This document shows positions 17,998 through 25,709 of a stretch of DNA of 32,048 nt, piece after piece. The position numbers were made by a program, and so were the translations under genes. Each line of letters starts with the position of its first letter. The first letter of the stretch is position 1. Origin of the DNA: an uncultured Anaeromyxobacter sp. (lineage in GTDB: Bacteria > Myxococcota > Myxococcia > Myxococcales > Anaeromyxobacteraceae); NCBI GenBank assembly GCA_903904005.1, contig CAIVAR010000153.1, positions 1 through 32,048 on the forward strand. The letters run 5' to 3'. Below the pieces are notes generated by a model. That model saw only the letters and a list, made by a program, of their open reading frames with translations, did no database searches and was not told the DNA's origin.

Positions 17998-18435
17998 ATG
18001 AGGGGCATCTGGATGGCGGCGTGGGTGGCGGTGGTCGTCCTCGCGTGCCCGCCCGCGTGGGCAGCCGACGCACCGGTGCCGGTGCGCATCCGGGTGCTCC
18101 AGGGTTTCCGGCAGGGAACGCCCGGGCTGCCCCCCGGCCTCGAGGACCTCCGCGCTCAGCTCTCCGCCACGGCTTACGTCCGCTGGGAGCAGGCGGGCGA
18201 GGTCCAGTCGGCGATGCAGCCGAAGAAGCCGGTCTCGGTGCCGCTGCCCGGCGGGGAGTCGGTCACTGTGACGCTGGTCGAGTCCCGCCCCGGCGCCGCC
18301 ACCTTCGAGGTGAGCGCGCCGGCGTCCCGGACCCAGTCGCGGGTCACGGTGGCGCCGGGAAAGCGCATCGTGCAGCAGGTGACGCCCGAGCGGGGCGGCA
18401 GCGCCTGGTTCGTGACCATCAAGGCGGGGGGGTAG
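17998..18435 (+). CDS. Small exported protein of unknown function
   Basis: A 145-residue protein with a clear signal peptide (MAAWVAVVVLACPPAWA, cleavage expected after AWA near residue 22). The mature part of about 120 residues is beta-rich: VPVRIRVLQGF, an AQLSATAYVRWEQA segment, SVPLPGGESVTVTLV, then TFEVSAPASRTQSRVTVAPG and WFVTIKAGG. I do not recognise a family. It starts ten bases after the anti-sigma gene with GGAGG before its ATG, so it is almost certainly co-transcribed with the sigma/anti-sigma pair. It could be the sensor or effector of that system. Its last 17 bases overlap the tail of the convergent FkbM-like gene. Confidence 0.7.
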   Translation: MRGIWMAAWVAVVVLACPPAWAADAPVPVRIRVLQGFRQGTPGLPPGLEDLRAQLSATAYVRWEQAGEVQSAMQPKKPVSVPLPGGESVTVTLVESRPGAATFEVSAPASRTQSRVTVAPGKRIVQQVTPERGGSAWFVTIKAGG

Positions 18436-19294
18436 CGGGGGGGGCGAACCGGCCCCACCGCGGCTTGTGTCCCCCTCCGTACCGTCCGTAGCGGGGCGGT
18501 TCGTAGTGCGTGTGCGCCGTGAACGGCGCCAGGAATCGGTCTTCCACGAGGTCGGACCGGACGAAGATCGCGTTCACGCCCGCGGTGCAGCACCCGACGA
18601 GCGCGTAGCCCTTCTCCCGGCCCAGGTCCTCGAGCGCGCCCAGGCTGGCGCCCGTACAGGTGCTGCCGTCCCAGCGCTCCAAGGGGTGGTAGGGGCGGAC
18701 GACGCGGGCGCTCCGGCCCAGGCTGGCGTTGTACTCGATCACCGTCAGTCGAGGGCGGTGGCGCCCGATGGCCTTCCAGACCCAGTAGTCGTTGCCGTCG
18801 ATGTCGATCGAGAGCACGTCGGGCTCCGGGGGAACGCCGCCGCGCGCGAAGAGCTCCTCGACGTTCTCGGCCGTCACCATCTCCTCGAGCAGGACGAGCT
18901 GCCCGCTGGCGATGGGCTCCCGGAACTCCTCCCGGACCCCCGCGCAGTGGATGGGATCGGCCTCGATCCAGAGCCCCTTCCAGCCCTGGAGGAGCAGCGC
19001 CAGGGTGTTGTTCTCCAGCCCCGGACCGCATCCGAACTCCACGAAGAACCGGCTCGACGTGCCCACCCGGTGAAGGGCCTCGTCGATCATGCCGTCCTCC
19101 TCGAACTGGGAGAAGTTCCGGTAGCCGTGCCGGACGAGGCAGCGCGGGTCGTCGTACCGGCTCGAGGCCCGCACCTGGTCGAGGCGGGAGGCCTGGTGCC
19201 ATACCGCGAGTGAATCCTCCAGGATGGCCAGGCGGCGCTCGATCGACTCGACCATGACGTCGCGGAACTGGACGGCGAGCGACTTGAACGCCAT
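18419..19294 (-). CDS. FkbM-like SAM-dependent methyltransferase
   Basis: A 291-residue protein. After a helical N terminus and the family's NFSQFEEDGMI motif comes SAM motif I, FFVEFGCGPGLENNTLALLL (about residues 86-105), then LWIEADP (motif II), VTAEN and DVLSIDIDGNDYWVW. This matches the FkbM-type methyltransferase class (Methyltransf_21) often found in glycan and antibiotic clusters, where sugar hydroxyls are O-methylated. The last 25 or so residues are basic and proline-rich (GGGHKPRWGRFAPP) and go beyond the expected end. They overlap the convergent small exported protein gene by 17 nt. Upstream (19302-19307 on the plus strand) a TATAAG stands seven bases before its ATG. Confidence 0.75.
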   Translation of the reverse strand: MAFKSLAVQFRDVMVESIERRLAILEDSLAVWHQASRLDQVRASSRYDDPRCLVRHGYRNFSQFEEDGMIDEALHRVGTSSRFFVEFGCGPGLENNTLALLLQGWKGLWIEADPIHCAGVREEFREPIASGQLVLLEEMVTAENVEELFARGGVPPEPDVLSIDIDGNDYWVWKAIGRHRPRLTVIEYNASLGRSARVVRPYHPLERWDGSTCTGASLGALEDLGREKGYALVGCCTAGVNAIFVRSDLVEDRFLAPFTAHTHYEPPRYGRYGGGHKPRWGRFAPPATPPP

Positions 19295-19331
19295 GGCGGC
19301 CCTTATAGCATGCGCTCCCCGGCGGGCCGCG

Positions 19332-19360
19332 TTGCGGCGCGAGGGCGCAGCCCGTATTCT
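19332..19360 (+). promoter_or_regulatory. Sigma-70-like promoter of the first flippase operon
   Basis: TTGCGG (19332-19337), a 17-base spacer, then TATTCT (19355-19360). The TTG and TAnnnT cores match the consensus. The -10 element ends 11 bases before ATG 19372, which has no Shine-Dalgarno, so the mRNA would be leaderless or nearly so. It lies in the 77-base divergent gap with the FkbM-like gene. Confidence 0.45.
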
Positions 19361-19371
19361 CGCTCGCCACG

Positions 19372-20781
19372 ATGCTCCCGGAACCGGCCCAGATCCTGGC
19401 GCATGTGCGGAGCCTGTTCCGGGTCGCCCGCGTCGAGCCCTTCGACGAGTCGACGGCGGAGGGGCGCTCCCAGGAACGCTACCGGCGGATCGTTCTCAGC
19501 ACAGGGGCGAGCCTCGCCGGGACGGCCGTGACCACGCTGGTCGGGCTGGCGATCGTCCCCCTCCTCGTGTCCCGCATGGGCAAGGACTTCTACGGCCTCT
19601 GGGCCACGGTCTTCTCCCTGACCCCGTGGGTGGCGCTGCTCGACATGGGGATGGTGGGCGGCCTCGTGGTCGCCATCGCGGAGGCCAACGGGCGGGACGA
19701 CCGGGAGGGCGCGGCCGGGGGATTCTCCAGCGCCTTCTTCTCGCTCGCCCTGGTGGGGATCCTGGCGTCCGTCGGGCTCACCGCCGCGATCGCCTTTGCC
19801 CCCTGGGAGTCGGTCGTCCACCTCCCCGCGGGCCTCTCCCGCTCCTCGGTCACGGCCGGGGTCGCCCTGGTAGGGATCTTGGCTGCGCTCTCCCTCCCGC
19901 TCGGGCTCGTGAACCAGGCGTGGACGGGGTACCAGAAGGCCTTCGTGGCCACGGCCTTCACGGCCGGGGGAAGCCTCCTCTCCCTCGCCCTGCTCGTCGC
20001 CGCGGTACAGCTCGGCGGCTCGCCGCTCGCGGTGTTCGCGGCCGCCTCGCTGGCGGGCTTCGTGGCGGGCCTCGCCTCCCTGGCAGCTCTCTCCCGCGCC
20101 ATGCCCTGGATGCGCCCGTCGCCCCGACGGGTGTCCCGTCCCGCCTTCCGCCGCCTGCTGGGGACCGCGACCCCGCTCTACCTGTTCCAGCTTGGTTCAC
20201 TATTGGTGAATCAGTCCCAGCGGCCGATCCTCTCCGCCTCGGCGGGGCTCGGGGTCACGGCCGAGTACGACCTGCTGGCGCGGATCTACGTGCTCGCCAT
20301 CACGCTCATCACCGTCTCGAGCGCCTCCTTCGCGCCCACCTTCCGGGAATCGCTGGAGCGCGGGGACGGGGAGTGGATGCGGAAGACCTTCTGGCGACTG
20401 GTGCGGCTCCGCATGCTGGCGGCGGGGGCGCTCTGCCTGGTGATCGTGCTCGGGGGAAATGCGGTGCTGCGGCTCTGGCTCGGGCGGCAGGACTTCCAGT
20501 TCGCGCTCCCGGTCTGGTTCGCGCTCGCGGCGCTGATCTTGACGGCGGTGTGGGCCAGTCCGTTCTTCGAACTCCTGACCATCCTGGACCGGATCTGGCC
20601 CCAGGTGGCCGTGGTGCTGGTCCAGGGCCCTCTCACCGTGGGGCTCACCTGGTATCTCGGCAGCAGGTACGGGGTGCTCGGCGCGCTCCTGGCGCTCCTC
20701 GCTCCGGCCGTCGCCGTCAGCGGATGGGTCGTCCCTGCGCTCGCATGGAAGACGGTGAGAACGCGGGAGGTGCGGGGATGA
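19372..20781 (+). CDS. Polysaccharide flippase (Wzx/MATE-like), first copy
   Basis: A 469-residue polytopic inner-membrane protein with about 12-14 hydrophobic segments, e.g. LAGTAVTTLVGLAIVPLLV near 45-63 and the C-terminal GALLALLAPAVAVSGWVVPAL. The MGKDFYGLWATVFSLTPWVALLDMGM motif near residues 66-91 is typical of the polysaccharide-biosynthesis flippase superfamily ('G.e.yGl......w....DfGl'), which moves undecaprenyl-linked glycans across the membrane. A cytoplasmic N terminus carries FDEST.EGRSQERYRRIVL, shared with the second flippase at 26859-28247. Downstream the stop overlaps the ATG of a methyltransferase (ATGA). Confidence 0.85.
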   Translation: MLPEPAQILAHVRSLFRVARVEPFDESTAEGRSQERYRRIVLSTGASLAGTAVTTLVGLAIVPLLVSRMGKDFYGLWATVFSLTPWVALLDMGMVGGLVVAIAEANGRDDREGAAGGFSSAFFSLALVGILASVGLTAAIAFAPWESVVHLPAGLSRSSVTAGVALVGILAALSLPLGLVNQAWTGYQKAFVATAFTAGGSLLSLALLVAAVQLGGSPLAVFAAASLAGFVAGLASLAALSRAMPWMRPSPRRVSRPAFRRLLGTATPLYLFQLGSLLVNQSQRPILSASAGLGVTAEYDLLARIYVLAITLITVSSASFAPTFRESLERGDGEWMRKTFWRLVRLRMLAAGALCLVIVLGGNAVLRLWLGRQDFQFALPVWFALAALILTAVWASPFFELLTILDRIWPQVAVVLVQGPLTVGLTWYLGSRYGVLGALLALLAPAVAVSGWVVPALAWKTVRTREVRG

Positions 20782-21794
20782 TCCGATCCTGGGCGGCTTC
20801 CTTCCGGCGCTGGTTCCTGGGGGACCGGCTGTGGCTCGCCTCCCGTCCTCCCAGCCGCGAGCGGATGGCCTCCGACCCGGTCCGGCTGAGCCTGAAGAGC
20901 TTCGGGATCCAGCTGGGGGAGGACCTGGCTCCCCGGCTCGCCGCGGTCGACGGCTCGGGCGAGCCTGCCCACCTGGGGCTCCCGAGCAAGGCCTGCACCC
21001 AGCAGGACGTCGAGAGCGCCTGGTTCGCCCATTGGTGCCGGGAACTCCGGATCGCTCCGACCTACCATCGCAAGCTCTGGGAGTACGCCTTCCTCCTCCA
21101 GGTTCTCCACGAGCGTGGCCTGCTCCGGGGCGGCCGGTCGGGAGTCGGCTTCGGGTGTGGCGAGGAGCCCATCGCCTCCTTCCTCGCCGCACGGGGCGTC
21201 GCAGCCACCGTGACCGACCTGGACCCCTCCGTCGCCAGGGGGCGGGGATGGATGGAGACCGGTCAGCACGCCACCCGGCGCGACCTGGCGTTCCGAGCCG
21301 AGCTGGTCTCGCGGGATGCCTTCGACCGGCTGGTTCAATACGCCCACGTCGACATGAACGACATCCCCAGCTCGCTCCTCGGGCGTTTCGACTTCTGCTG
21401 GTCCCTCTGCGCGTTCGAGCACCTGGGATCGATCGAGGCCGGACTGAGGTTCGTCGAGCGGTCGATGGAGACGCTCCGCCCGGGCGGGGTGGCCGTCCAC
21501 ACGACGGAGTACAACTTCCTCTGCCAGGAGGAGACGCTGGAAACGGGCCCGACGGTCCTGTTCCTGTCCCGTCACTTCGCCGAGCTGAAGGAGCGGCTGG
21601 AGCGCTCCGGTCACCACGTCGGGGTCCTGGACCTGGACGTCGGAAACGGACTCGCCGATCGGTACATCGACCTCCCACCCTACGACCGGGAGGCGCTTCC
21701 CCAGGCCGGGGGAGGCTCCGGGCCCGTGCACCTGAAGCTCTCCCTCGAGGACTTCCCCACGACCTCCTTCGGCCTCGTCGTCCAGCGGGGCTGA
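20778..21794 (+). CDS. SAM-dependent methyltransferase in glycan locus
   Basis: A 338-residue class I methyltransferase. SAM motif I reads GVGFGCGEEPIASFLAARG (about residues 124-142) and motif II TVTDLDPS. FDFCWSLCAFEHLGSIEAG is the motif IV/post-motif IV region of Methyltransf_11-type enzymes, and METLRPGGVAVHTTEYN is the usual strand after it. About 120 residues precede the catalytic core, including KACTQQDVESAWF and LRIAPTYHRKLWEY, characteristic of methyltransferases in polysaccharide loci. Its ATG is embedded in the flippase stop, so coupling is likely. The target, sugar or lipid carrier, cannot be read from sequence. It ends 12 bases before the convergent glycosyltransferase. Confidence 0.8.
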   Translation: MIRSWAASFRRWFLGDRLWLASRPPSRERMASDPVRLSLKSFGIQLGEDLAPRLAAVDGSGEPAHLGLPSKACTQQDVESAWFAHWCRELRIAPTYHRKLWEYAFLLQVLHERGLLRGGRSGVGFGCGEEPIASFLAARGVAATVTDLDPSVARGRGWMETGQHATRRDLAFRAELVSRDAFDRLVQYAHVDMNDIPSSLLGRFDFCWSLCAFEHLGSIEAGLRFVERSMETLRPGGVAVHTTEYNFLCQEETLETGPTVLFLSRHFAELKERLERSGHHVGVLDLDVGNGLADRYIDLPPYDREALPQAGGGSGPVHLKLSLEDFPTTSFGLVVQRG

Positions 21795-21806
21795 CGCCGT
21801 CCTGGC

Positions 21807-23012
21807 TCAGGGGAGCCCGAGTTCCTGGCGCCACCCTCTCGCGGTCAGCCGCCAGCGCGTCCGCCACACGGCCGCCCGGAGGGAACGGGTGGGGAGCGAG
21901 CCCAGCCGCTCCTCGAGGGCCTCGAAGGTGGCGCCGGCCCGCCCGCAGGCGCGTCGTGTGGCCATGTCGATCGCAGCCGCGCGGCCGAGCGCGAGCCTTC
22001 GCGCCGGCGAGTCATGGAGCTCCCGCATGGCGCGAGCCGCAGCACCCACGTCCGGCTCCGCCCACACCTGCCCCGGACGGCCACGCTCCGCCACGTAGTG
22101 GGGGTGGGTGGGCTCGATGTCGACGAGGGAGTAACCCACCGGCACCGAGTTCTCCGCGGTCATGAAGTCGGTGTTTCCGGACCAGCCGGTCGCCACGACC
22201 ACCTTCCCGAGCCCCATCGCCTCCAGGAGGTGGAGCCCGAGCCCTTCCGACCGGTGGAGGGACACCAGGACGTCGCAGCTCGCATAGAGCCGCAGGACAT
22301 CCGCGTAGGGAAGGCTCTCCGCGACGATGCGGATGCGGGGATCGGCGGCGGCCCCGCGGAGCCGCTCGAGCTCGTCCGAGAACTCCCGCACCTTCGGCCA
22401 GGGGCGTGTCTTCACCACCAGTTGAACGTCCTCCCCGCCCGGGAAGGCGCTCCTGAAGGCCTCGATGGCGCCCCAGGGGTTCTTGCGATCGACCCCGCTG
22501 CCGAGGTCGAAGGAGACGATGAAGAGGGTGGCCGTCGGGGAGAGCCCCCAGGCCTCCCGACACGCGACCACGTCCGGGGGGAGGTCCACCGACTGCGGGT
22601 AGTGAAGCACGCGCGCGGCGCCGGCCACCCGGATGCAGGCCTCCTCGATGAAGCGGGTGGGGGCGAGGATCACATCCATGGCGCGCAGGATGGACTCCCA
22701 GCTGCGCGGGACGAGCGGGAGCTCCCAGAACGGGACGCAGGCGTTCCGGGCTCCCGGCGCGATCTCCTCCTTCCACTGCGGGGCGTGCTGCGCGATCTCG
22801 AGCGGGTTGGCCTGGAAGAGCGCGATGCTTCGACCCTCGGCGGCTGCGCGCGTCCCTGGAGCGGCATCCAGCCCGATCTCCCGGACCGGGCGATGCATGG
22901 CCCGGAGGATCCCCACGGTCTGCCGCGCCGCGATGGCCAGTCCGAAATCGCCACCGTGGTAGCCGACCACGTCGTAGGACCAGGGCGGCCCGCCAGCGCT
23001 CTCTCCTGCCAT
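21807..23012 (-). CDS. Glycosyltransferase, GT4-like, family 1 fold
   Basis: A 401-residue GT-B enzyme. The N-terminal domain starts WSYDVVGYHGGDFGLAIAAR. The linker enters the C-terminal domain at TLFIVSFDLGSGVDRKNPWG, with LVVKTRPWPKV after it. The nucleotide-sugar site is SLHRSEGLGLHLLEAMGLGKVV near residues 283-304, with the E-x7-E motif intact, and WSGNTDFM follows. It would transfer a sugar from a nucleotide donor on the cytoplasmic face. The ATG at 23012 has no clear Shine-Dalgarno, but TACCAT stands eight bases before it (plus-strand 23021-23026). It is a single gene on this strand, divergent from the methyltransferase at 23060 by 47 bases. Confidence 0.83.
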   Translation of the reverse strand: MAGESAGGPPWSYDVVGYHGGDFGLAIAARQTVGILRAMHRPVREIGLDAAPGTRAAAEGRSIALFQANPLEIAQHAPQWKEEIAPGARNACVPFWELPLVPRSWESILRAMDVILAPTRFIEEACIRVAGAARVLHYPQSVDLPPDVVACREAWGLSPTATLFIVSFDLGSGVDRKNPWGAIEAFRSAFPGGEDVQLVVKTRPWPKVREFSDELERLRGAAADPRIRIVAESLPYADVLRLYASCDVLVSLHRSEGLGLHLLEAMGLGKVVVATGWSGNTDFMTAENSVPVGYSLVDIEPTHPHYVAERGRPGQVWAEPDVGAAARAMRELHDSPARRLALGRAAAIDMATRRACGRAGATFEALEERLGSLPTRSLRAAVWRTRWRLTARGWRQELGLP

Positions 23013-23059
23013 GGTCGCGCATGGTACACGGAAGGCACGGAGAGTAGACTTCGCGCCCC

Positions 23060-24085
23060 ATGCGCAGGGTCGAGCACCGGCTGCCCCGGCCGAAGCCATC
23101 GCCGTCCTCCCCCGCGCTGACCCCGCTGCAGCTGCGGCTGGCGCTCGCGTCCCGGCTCCTCCGTCACCTGGGATTTGCCGGGGCGGCATGGGCCCGGGGT
23201 GGACCTGGCCTCCGTTTCCATGCCCGGGTCGTCGCCATGTGCACGCGGCTCGCGGCGACCGCCGGAGACCCGGCGACGAGGGTGCTCGCGCTCGAGACCC
23301 TCGCGTTTCCCATGGAGGCCATCCGCTACTTCGAGTTCGGCACGGCCTGGGCATGGGCCGCCGACCGGACGGGGCCGATGCGGGTTCTCGACGTCTCCTC
23401 TCCCCGCCTCTTCCCCCTCCTGCTCGCACGCCACCGCCCCGGGTCGCGATTCGACCTCGTCAATCCGGATGGACGAGATCTCGAGGTCACGGCCAGGTGG
23501 ATGCAAGCGCTCGGTCTCACCTCCTGCGTCCTCCACCGGACCTCGATCGCCGAGACGAAGCTCGAGGCCGGGAGCTACGATCTCGTCACCTCGCTCTCGG
23601 TCCTCGAGCACATCCCCGAGCCCGCGGACCTGGAGGCGGTGGCCCGGATGTGGGGAGCCGTCCGTCCGGGAGGGCGCATGATCCTGACCCTCCCGTGCGC
23701 GAGGGAGTCGTTCGAGGAGTACCTGGACCTCGACGAGTACGGACTCCTCGAGCCCGACGCGAACGGCTTCGTCTTCGGCCAGCGCTTCTACGACGAGGCG
23801 CTCCTCCGCCGGAGGGTCCTCGCGATCTGTGGCAACCCGCGGCGCACCGCGCTGCTCGGCGAACGCACCCCCGGGAGCTTCGTGAAGGACCGGTCGAGGA
23901 AGGTCGCCGGCGATGCCGACCTCGCGCGCGAACCGCTGGCCGCGGCGGTCGAGTATCGACGGTATCCCTCCCTGGAGACGCTCCCCGGGATCGGCGTCCT
24001 CGCGCTCGAATTCGAGAAGCCTCCGGTGCGATCCGCCTCAGCCCGGCAGGCGCTTGAATCCGACCAGCTGCCCCTGCTCCAGTGA
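23060..24085 (+). CDS. Methyltransferase-like protein with atypical SAM motif I
   Basis: A 341-residue protein with a basic, Pro-rich N terminus. The core begins with MRVLDVSSPRLFPLLLA (about residues 107-123) where class I methyltransferases have a Gly-rich 'LDvGcGtG' loop; here it is Ser-Ser-Pro-Arg. FDLVNPDGRD follows as motif II. The later part is standard Methyltransf_11: YDLVTSLSVLEHIPEPAD, then VRPGGRMILTLPC. Ahead of the core is the conserved MEAIRYFEFGTAWAWA helix. The loss of the glycines may mean a changed ligand or a non-methyltransferase role, although a subfamily with this motif could exist. TAGACT lies nine bases before the ATG. Its last 48 bases overlap the convergent GT-GNAT gene. 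Confidence 0.72.
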   Translation: MRRVEHRLPRPKPSPSSPALTPLQLRLALASRLLRHLGFAGAAWARGGPGLRFHARVVAMCTRLAATAGDPATRVLALETLAFPMEAIRYFEFGTAWAWAADRTGPMRVLDVSSPRLFPLLLARHRPGSRFDLVNPDGRDLEVTARWMQALGLTSCVLHRTSIAETKLEAGSYDLVTSLSVLEHIPEPADLEAVARMWGAVRPGGRMILTLPCARESFEEYLDLDEYGLLEPDANGFVFGQRFYDEALLRRRVLAICGNPRRTALLGERTPGSFVKDRSRKVAGDADLAREPLAAAVEYRRYPSLETLPGIGVLALEFEKPPVRSASARQALESDQLPLLQ

Positions 24086-25708
24086 AGGTTCGAACTCGTA
24101 TCCGAGCGAACGGTAGAGATTCACGGCTGCCGTGTTGTCCGGATAGACCTTGAGCCGGATCCGGGGCGCGCCACGGCGCTGCGCCTCCGCGTGAAGGTGG
24201 AGCATCAGCGTCCGGCCGAGCCCCGTGCCGCGCGCGTCCGCGTGGACGGCGATGCCCAGGCTGGGTACTTCGTATCCTCGGTCCCATCCGCGGAGCATGC
24301 CGTACCCGAGGACGACACCCCGGGCGACGGCCACGCAGTAGAGGTCGAGTCCAGAGTGGGCGCAGCGTGCCTCCGCCTCGACCCGCGTGAACGGGTGTGG
24401 ATGGAAGCGCTCTCCCTCTCCCGTGGCGGCCAGATGGTCGAAGAAGGTGGCCAGGGGGCTCTCCAGGCCCGGACCCACCCGGAGCACCTTCAGCTGTCCC
24501 GTCTCGATCATCCCGCCTCCGGGCGAGGTGTGGATCCCCATGACGTTCGCGTAGTCGACCGCAACCTCTCTCCATCCGCGTCGACTCAGGCGCATTCGCT
24601 GTTCGAGTGCCCGGGCCTTGAACTGCGCGTACCCGCCCTCGAGCTCCCGGAGCGCACGCGCCAGGGAGGCGGGATCACGCGGATCGAACCAGAGGACTTC
24701 CCCTCCCACGCGCTCCATCATCTCCCGCATCACCGGGATGTCCGACACGACCGCCGGGATTCCCCTCTCGAGCGCCTCCCACACCGGGAAGCTCCCCCCT
24801 CCCTCGGCCAGGGTTGGCATCACGACGGCCCAGGCGCCCTCCAGGATCGCGTAGTAGTCGGGATCGTCGACGTACCCGATGGCGAAGAGGGTCTCGTCGG
24901 CCACGAGGCCGCCACGCTCCGCCAGCCCGCGCAGCTCCTCGGCTCGAAGGGACTGGCCTCGGTAGATGTCCGTCCCATCCCCCGTGAGCACGAGGGGATG
25001 GCGGGACGCCACGGCTTCCGCAGCGGCGAGCACGACCTCGTGGTTCTTGTGGCGCGAGTGGTTGGCCGGACAGAGCAGGTAGTCGCGGCCGGAGAATGGC
25101 CAGGCGCGGGTCGTCGGGGGCCGGGCGGGAACGCCGTGCTGGCCCGACAGGGGAATGACCGAGACCCTTCCGGCCGGGATCCCGAAGTGTCGGCGGAGCA
25201 GGGCATCGGTGACCCTCGAGCTGACGGCGATTCGCGCGTCCGACCGGAGCCAGGTCTCCAGGATCTTCCGCTCTGCCCCCGCCCCTCCGGGGAACCAGCG
25301 GGGAAACTCGATCATGATGAGGTCGTGGAGGGAACCGACGACCTTGTGGGCGAGCCCGCGCGGGATCCGGTGGCGGTGCAGCCAGGGGAACCAGGCGAGA
25401 TCGCAGTCCTCGAGGACCTTTCCGGAAACGTCGATCCGGTTGGGGTGGGTCCGCAGGATGAAGTTGAGCGGCCCGGCCCCGGGGATCCCGGCCAGGAGCG
25501 TTCGTCCGCGCCAGGCCTGGCTGGGGGGAACGTCGACGAACCCGACATCCATCCCGGCGAGAAGCCCGCGGTAACGCGTCAGCGCGTCGCCGCTGCTCAC
25601 CACCTCGAACGACAGCCCGGGGATCTCGGCCAGCCCGCGGAGCATCTCGGCGGTGAATCGAACCCCGCCGCCGAGGTTGGCCACGTAGTCGACGATCCGG
25701 ATCTTCAC
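24038..25708 (-). CDS. Glycosyltransferase-GNAT acetyltransferase fusion
   Basis: A 556-residue two-domain protein. Residues 1-395 form a GT-B, GT4-type glycosyltransferase: VANLGGGVRFTAEML, VGSLHDLIMIEFPRWFP, LLCPANHSRHKNHEVVL, and the donor site LAEGGGSFPVWEALERGIPAVVSD at about 300-323. Residues 400-556 form a GNAT acyltransferase: FHPHPFT, LGYGMLRGWD, VPSLGIAVHADARGTGLGRTLM with the acetyl-CoA P-loop, then DNTAAVNLYRSLGYE. The gene starts at GTG 25708, one base after the aminotransferase stop, so an amino sugar could be made, attached and acetylated by consecutive products. Met400 (ATG 24511) has GGAGG four bases upstream exactly at the junction, so a free GNAT may also be made. Confidence 0.85.
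   Translation of the reverse strand: MKIRIVDYVANLGGGVRFTAEMLRGLAEIPGLSFEVVSSGDALTRYRGLLAGMDVGFVDVPPSQAWRGRTLLAGIPGAGPLNFILRTHPNRIDVSGKVLEDCDLAWFPWLHRHRIPRGLAHKVVGSLHDLIMIEFPRWFPGGAGAERKILETWLRSDARIAVSSRVTDALLRRHFGIPAGRVSVIPLSGQHGVPARPPTTRAWPFSGRDYLLCPANHSRHKNHEVVLAAAEAVASRHPLVLTGDGTDIYRGQSLRAEELRGLAERGGLVADETLFAIGYVDDPDYYAILEGAWAVVMPTLAEGGGSFPVWEALERGIPAVVSDIPVMREMMERVGGEVLWFDPRDPASLARALRELEGGYAQFKARALEQRMRLSRRGWREVAVDYANVMGIHTSPGGGMIETGQLKVLRVGPGLESPLATFFDHLAATGEGERFHPHPFTRVEAEARCAHSGLDLYCVAVARGVVLGYGMLRGWDRGYEVPSLGIAVHADARGTGLGRTLMLHLHAEAQRRGAPRIRLKVYPDNTAAVNLYRSLGYEFEPSLEQGQLVGFKRLPG
24516..24520 (-). promoter_or_regulatory. Internal ribosome-binding site at the GT-GNAT junction
   Basis: CCTCC on the plus strand gives GGAGG on the minus strand, followed by GCGG and an in-frame ATG at 24511-24509. 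That ATG is Met400, the first residue of the GNAT domain. The four-base spacer is slightly short for an ideal site. The same bases encode a Pro-Gly-Gly-Gly linker, so the match could be a by-product of linker coding. Confidence 0.4.
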
Positions 25709-25709
25709 G

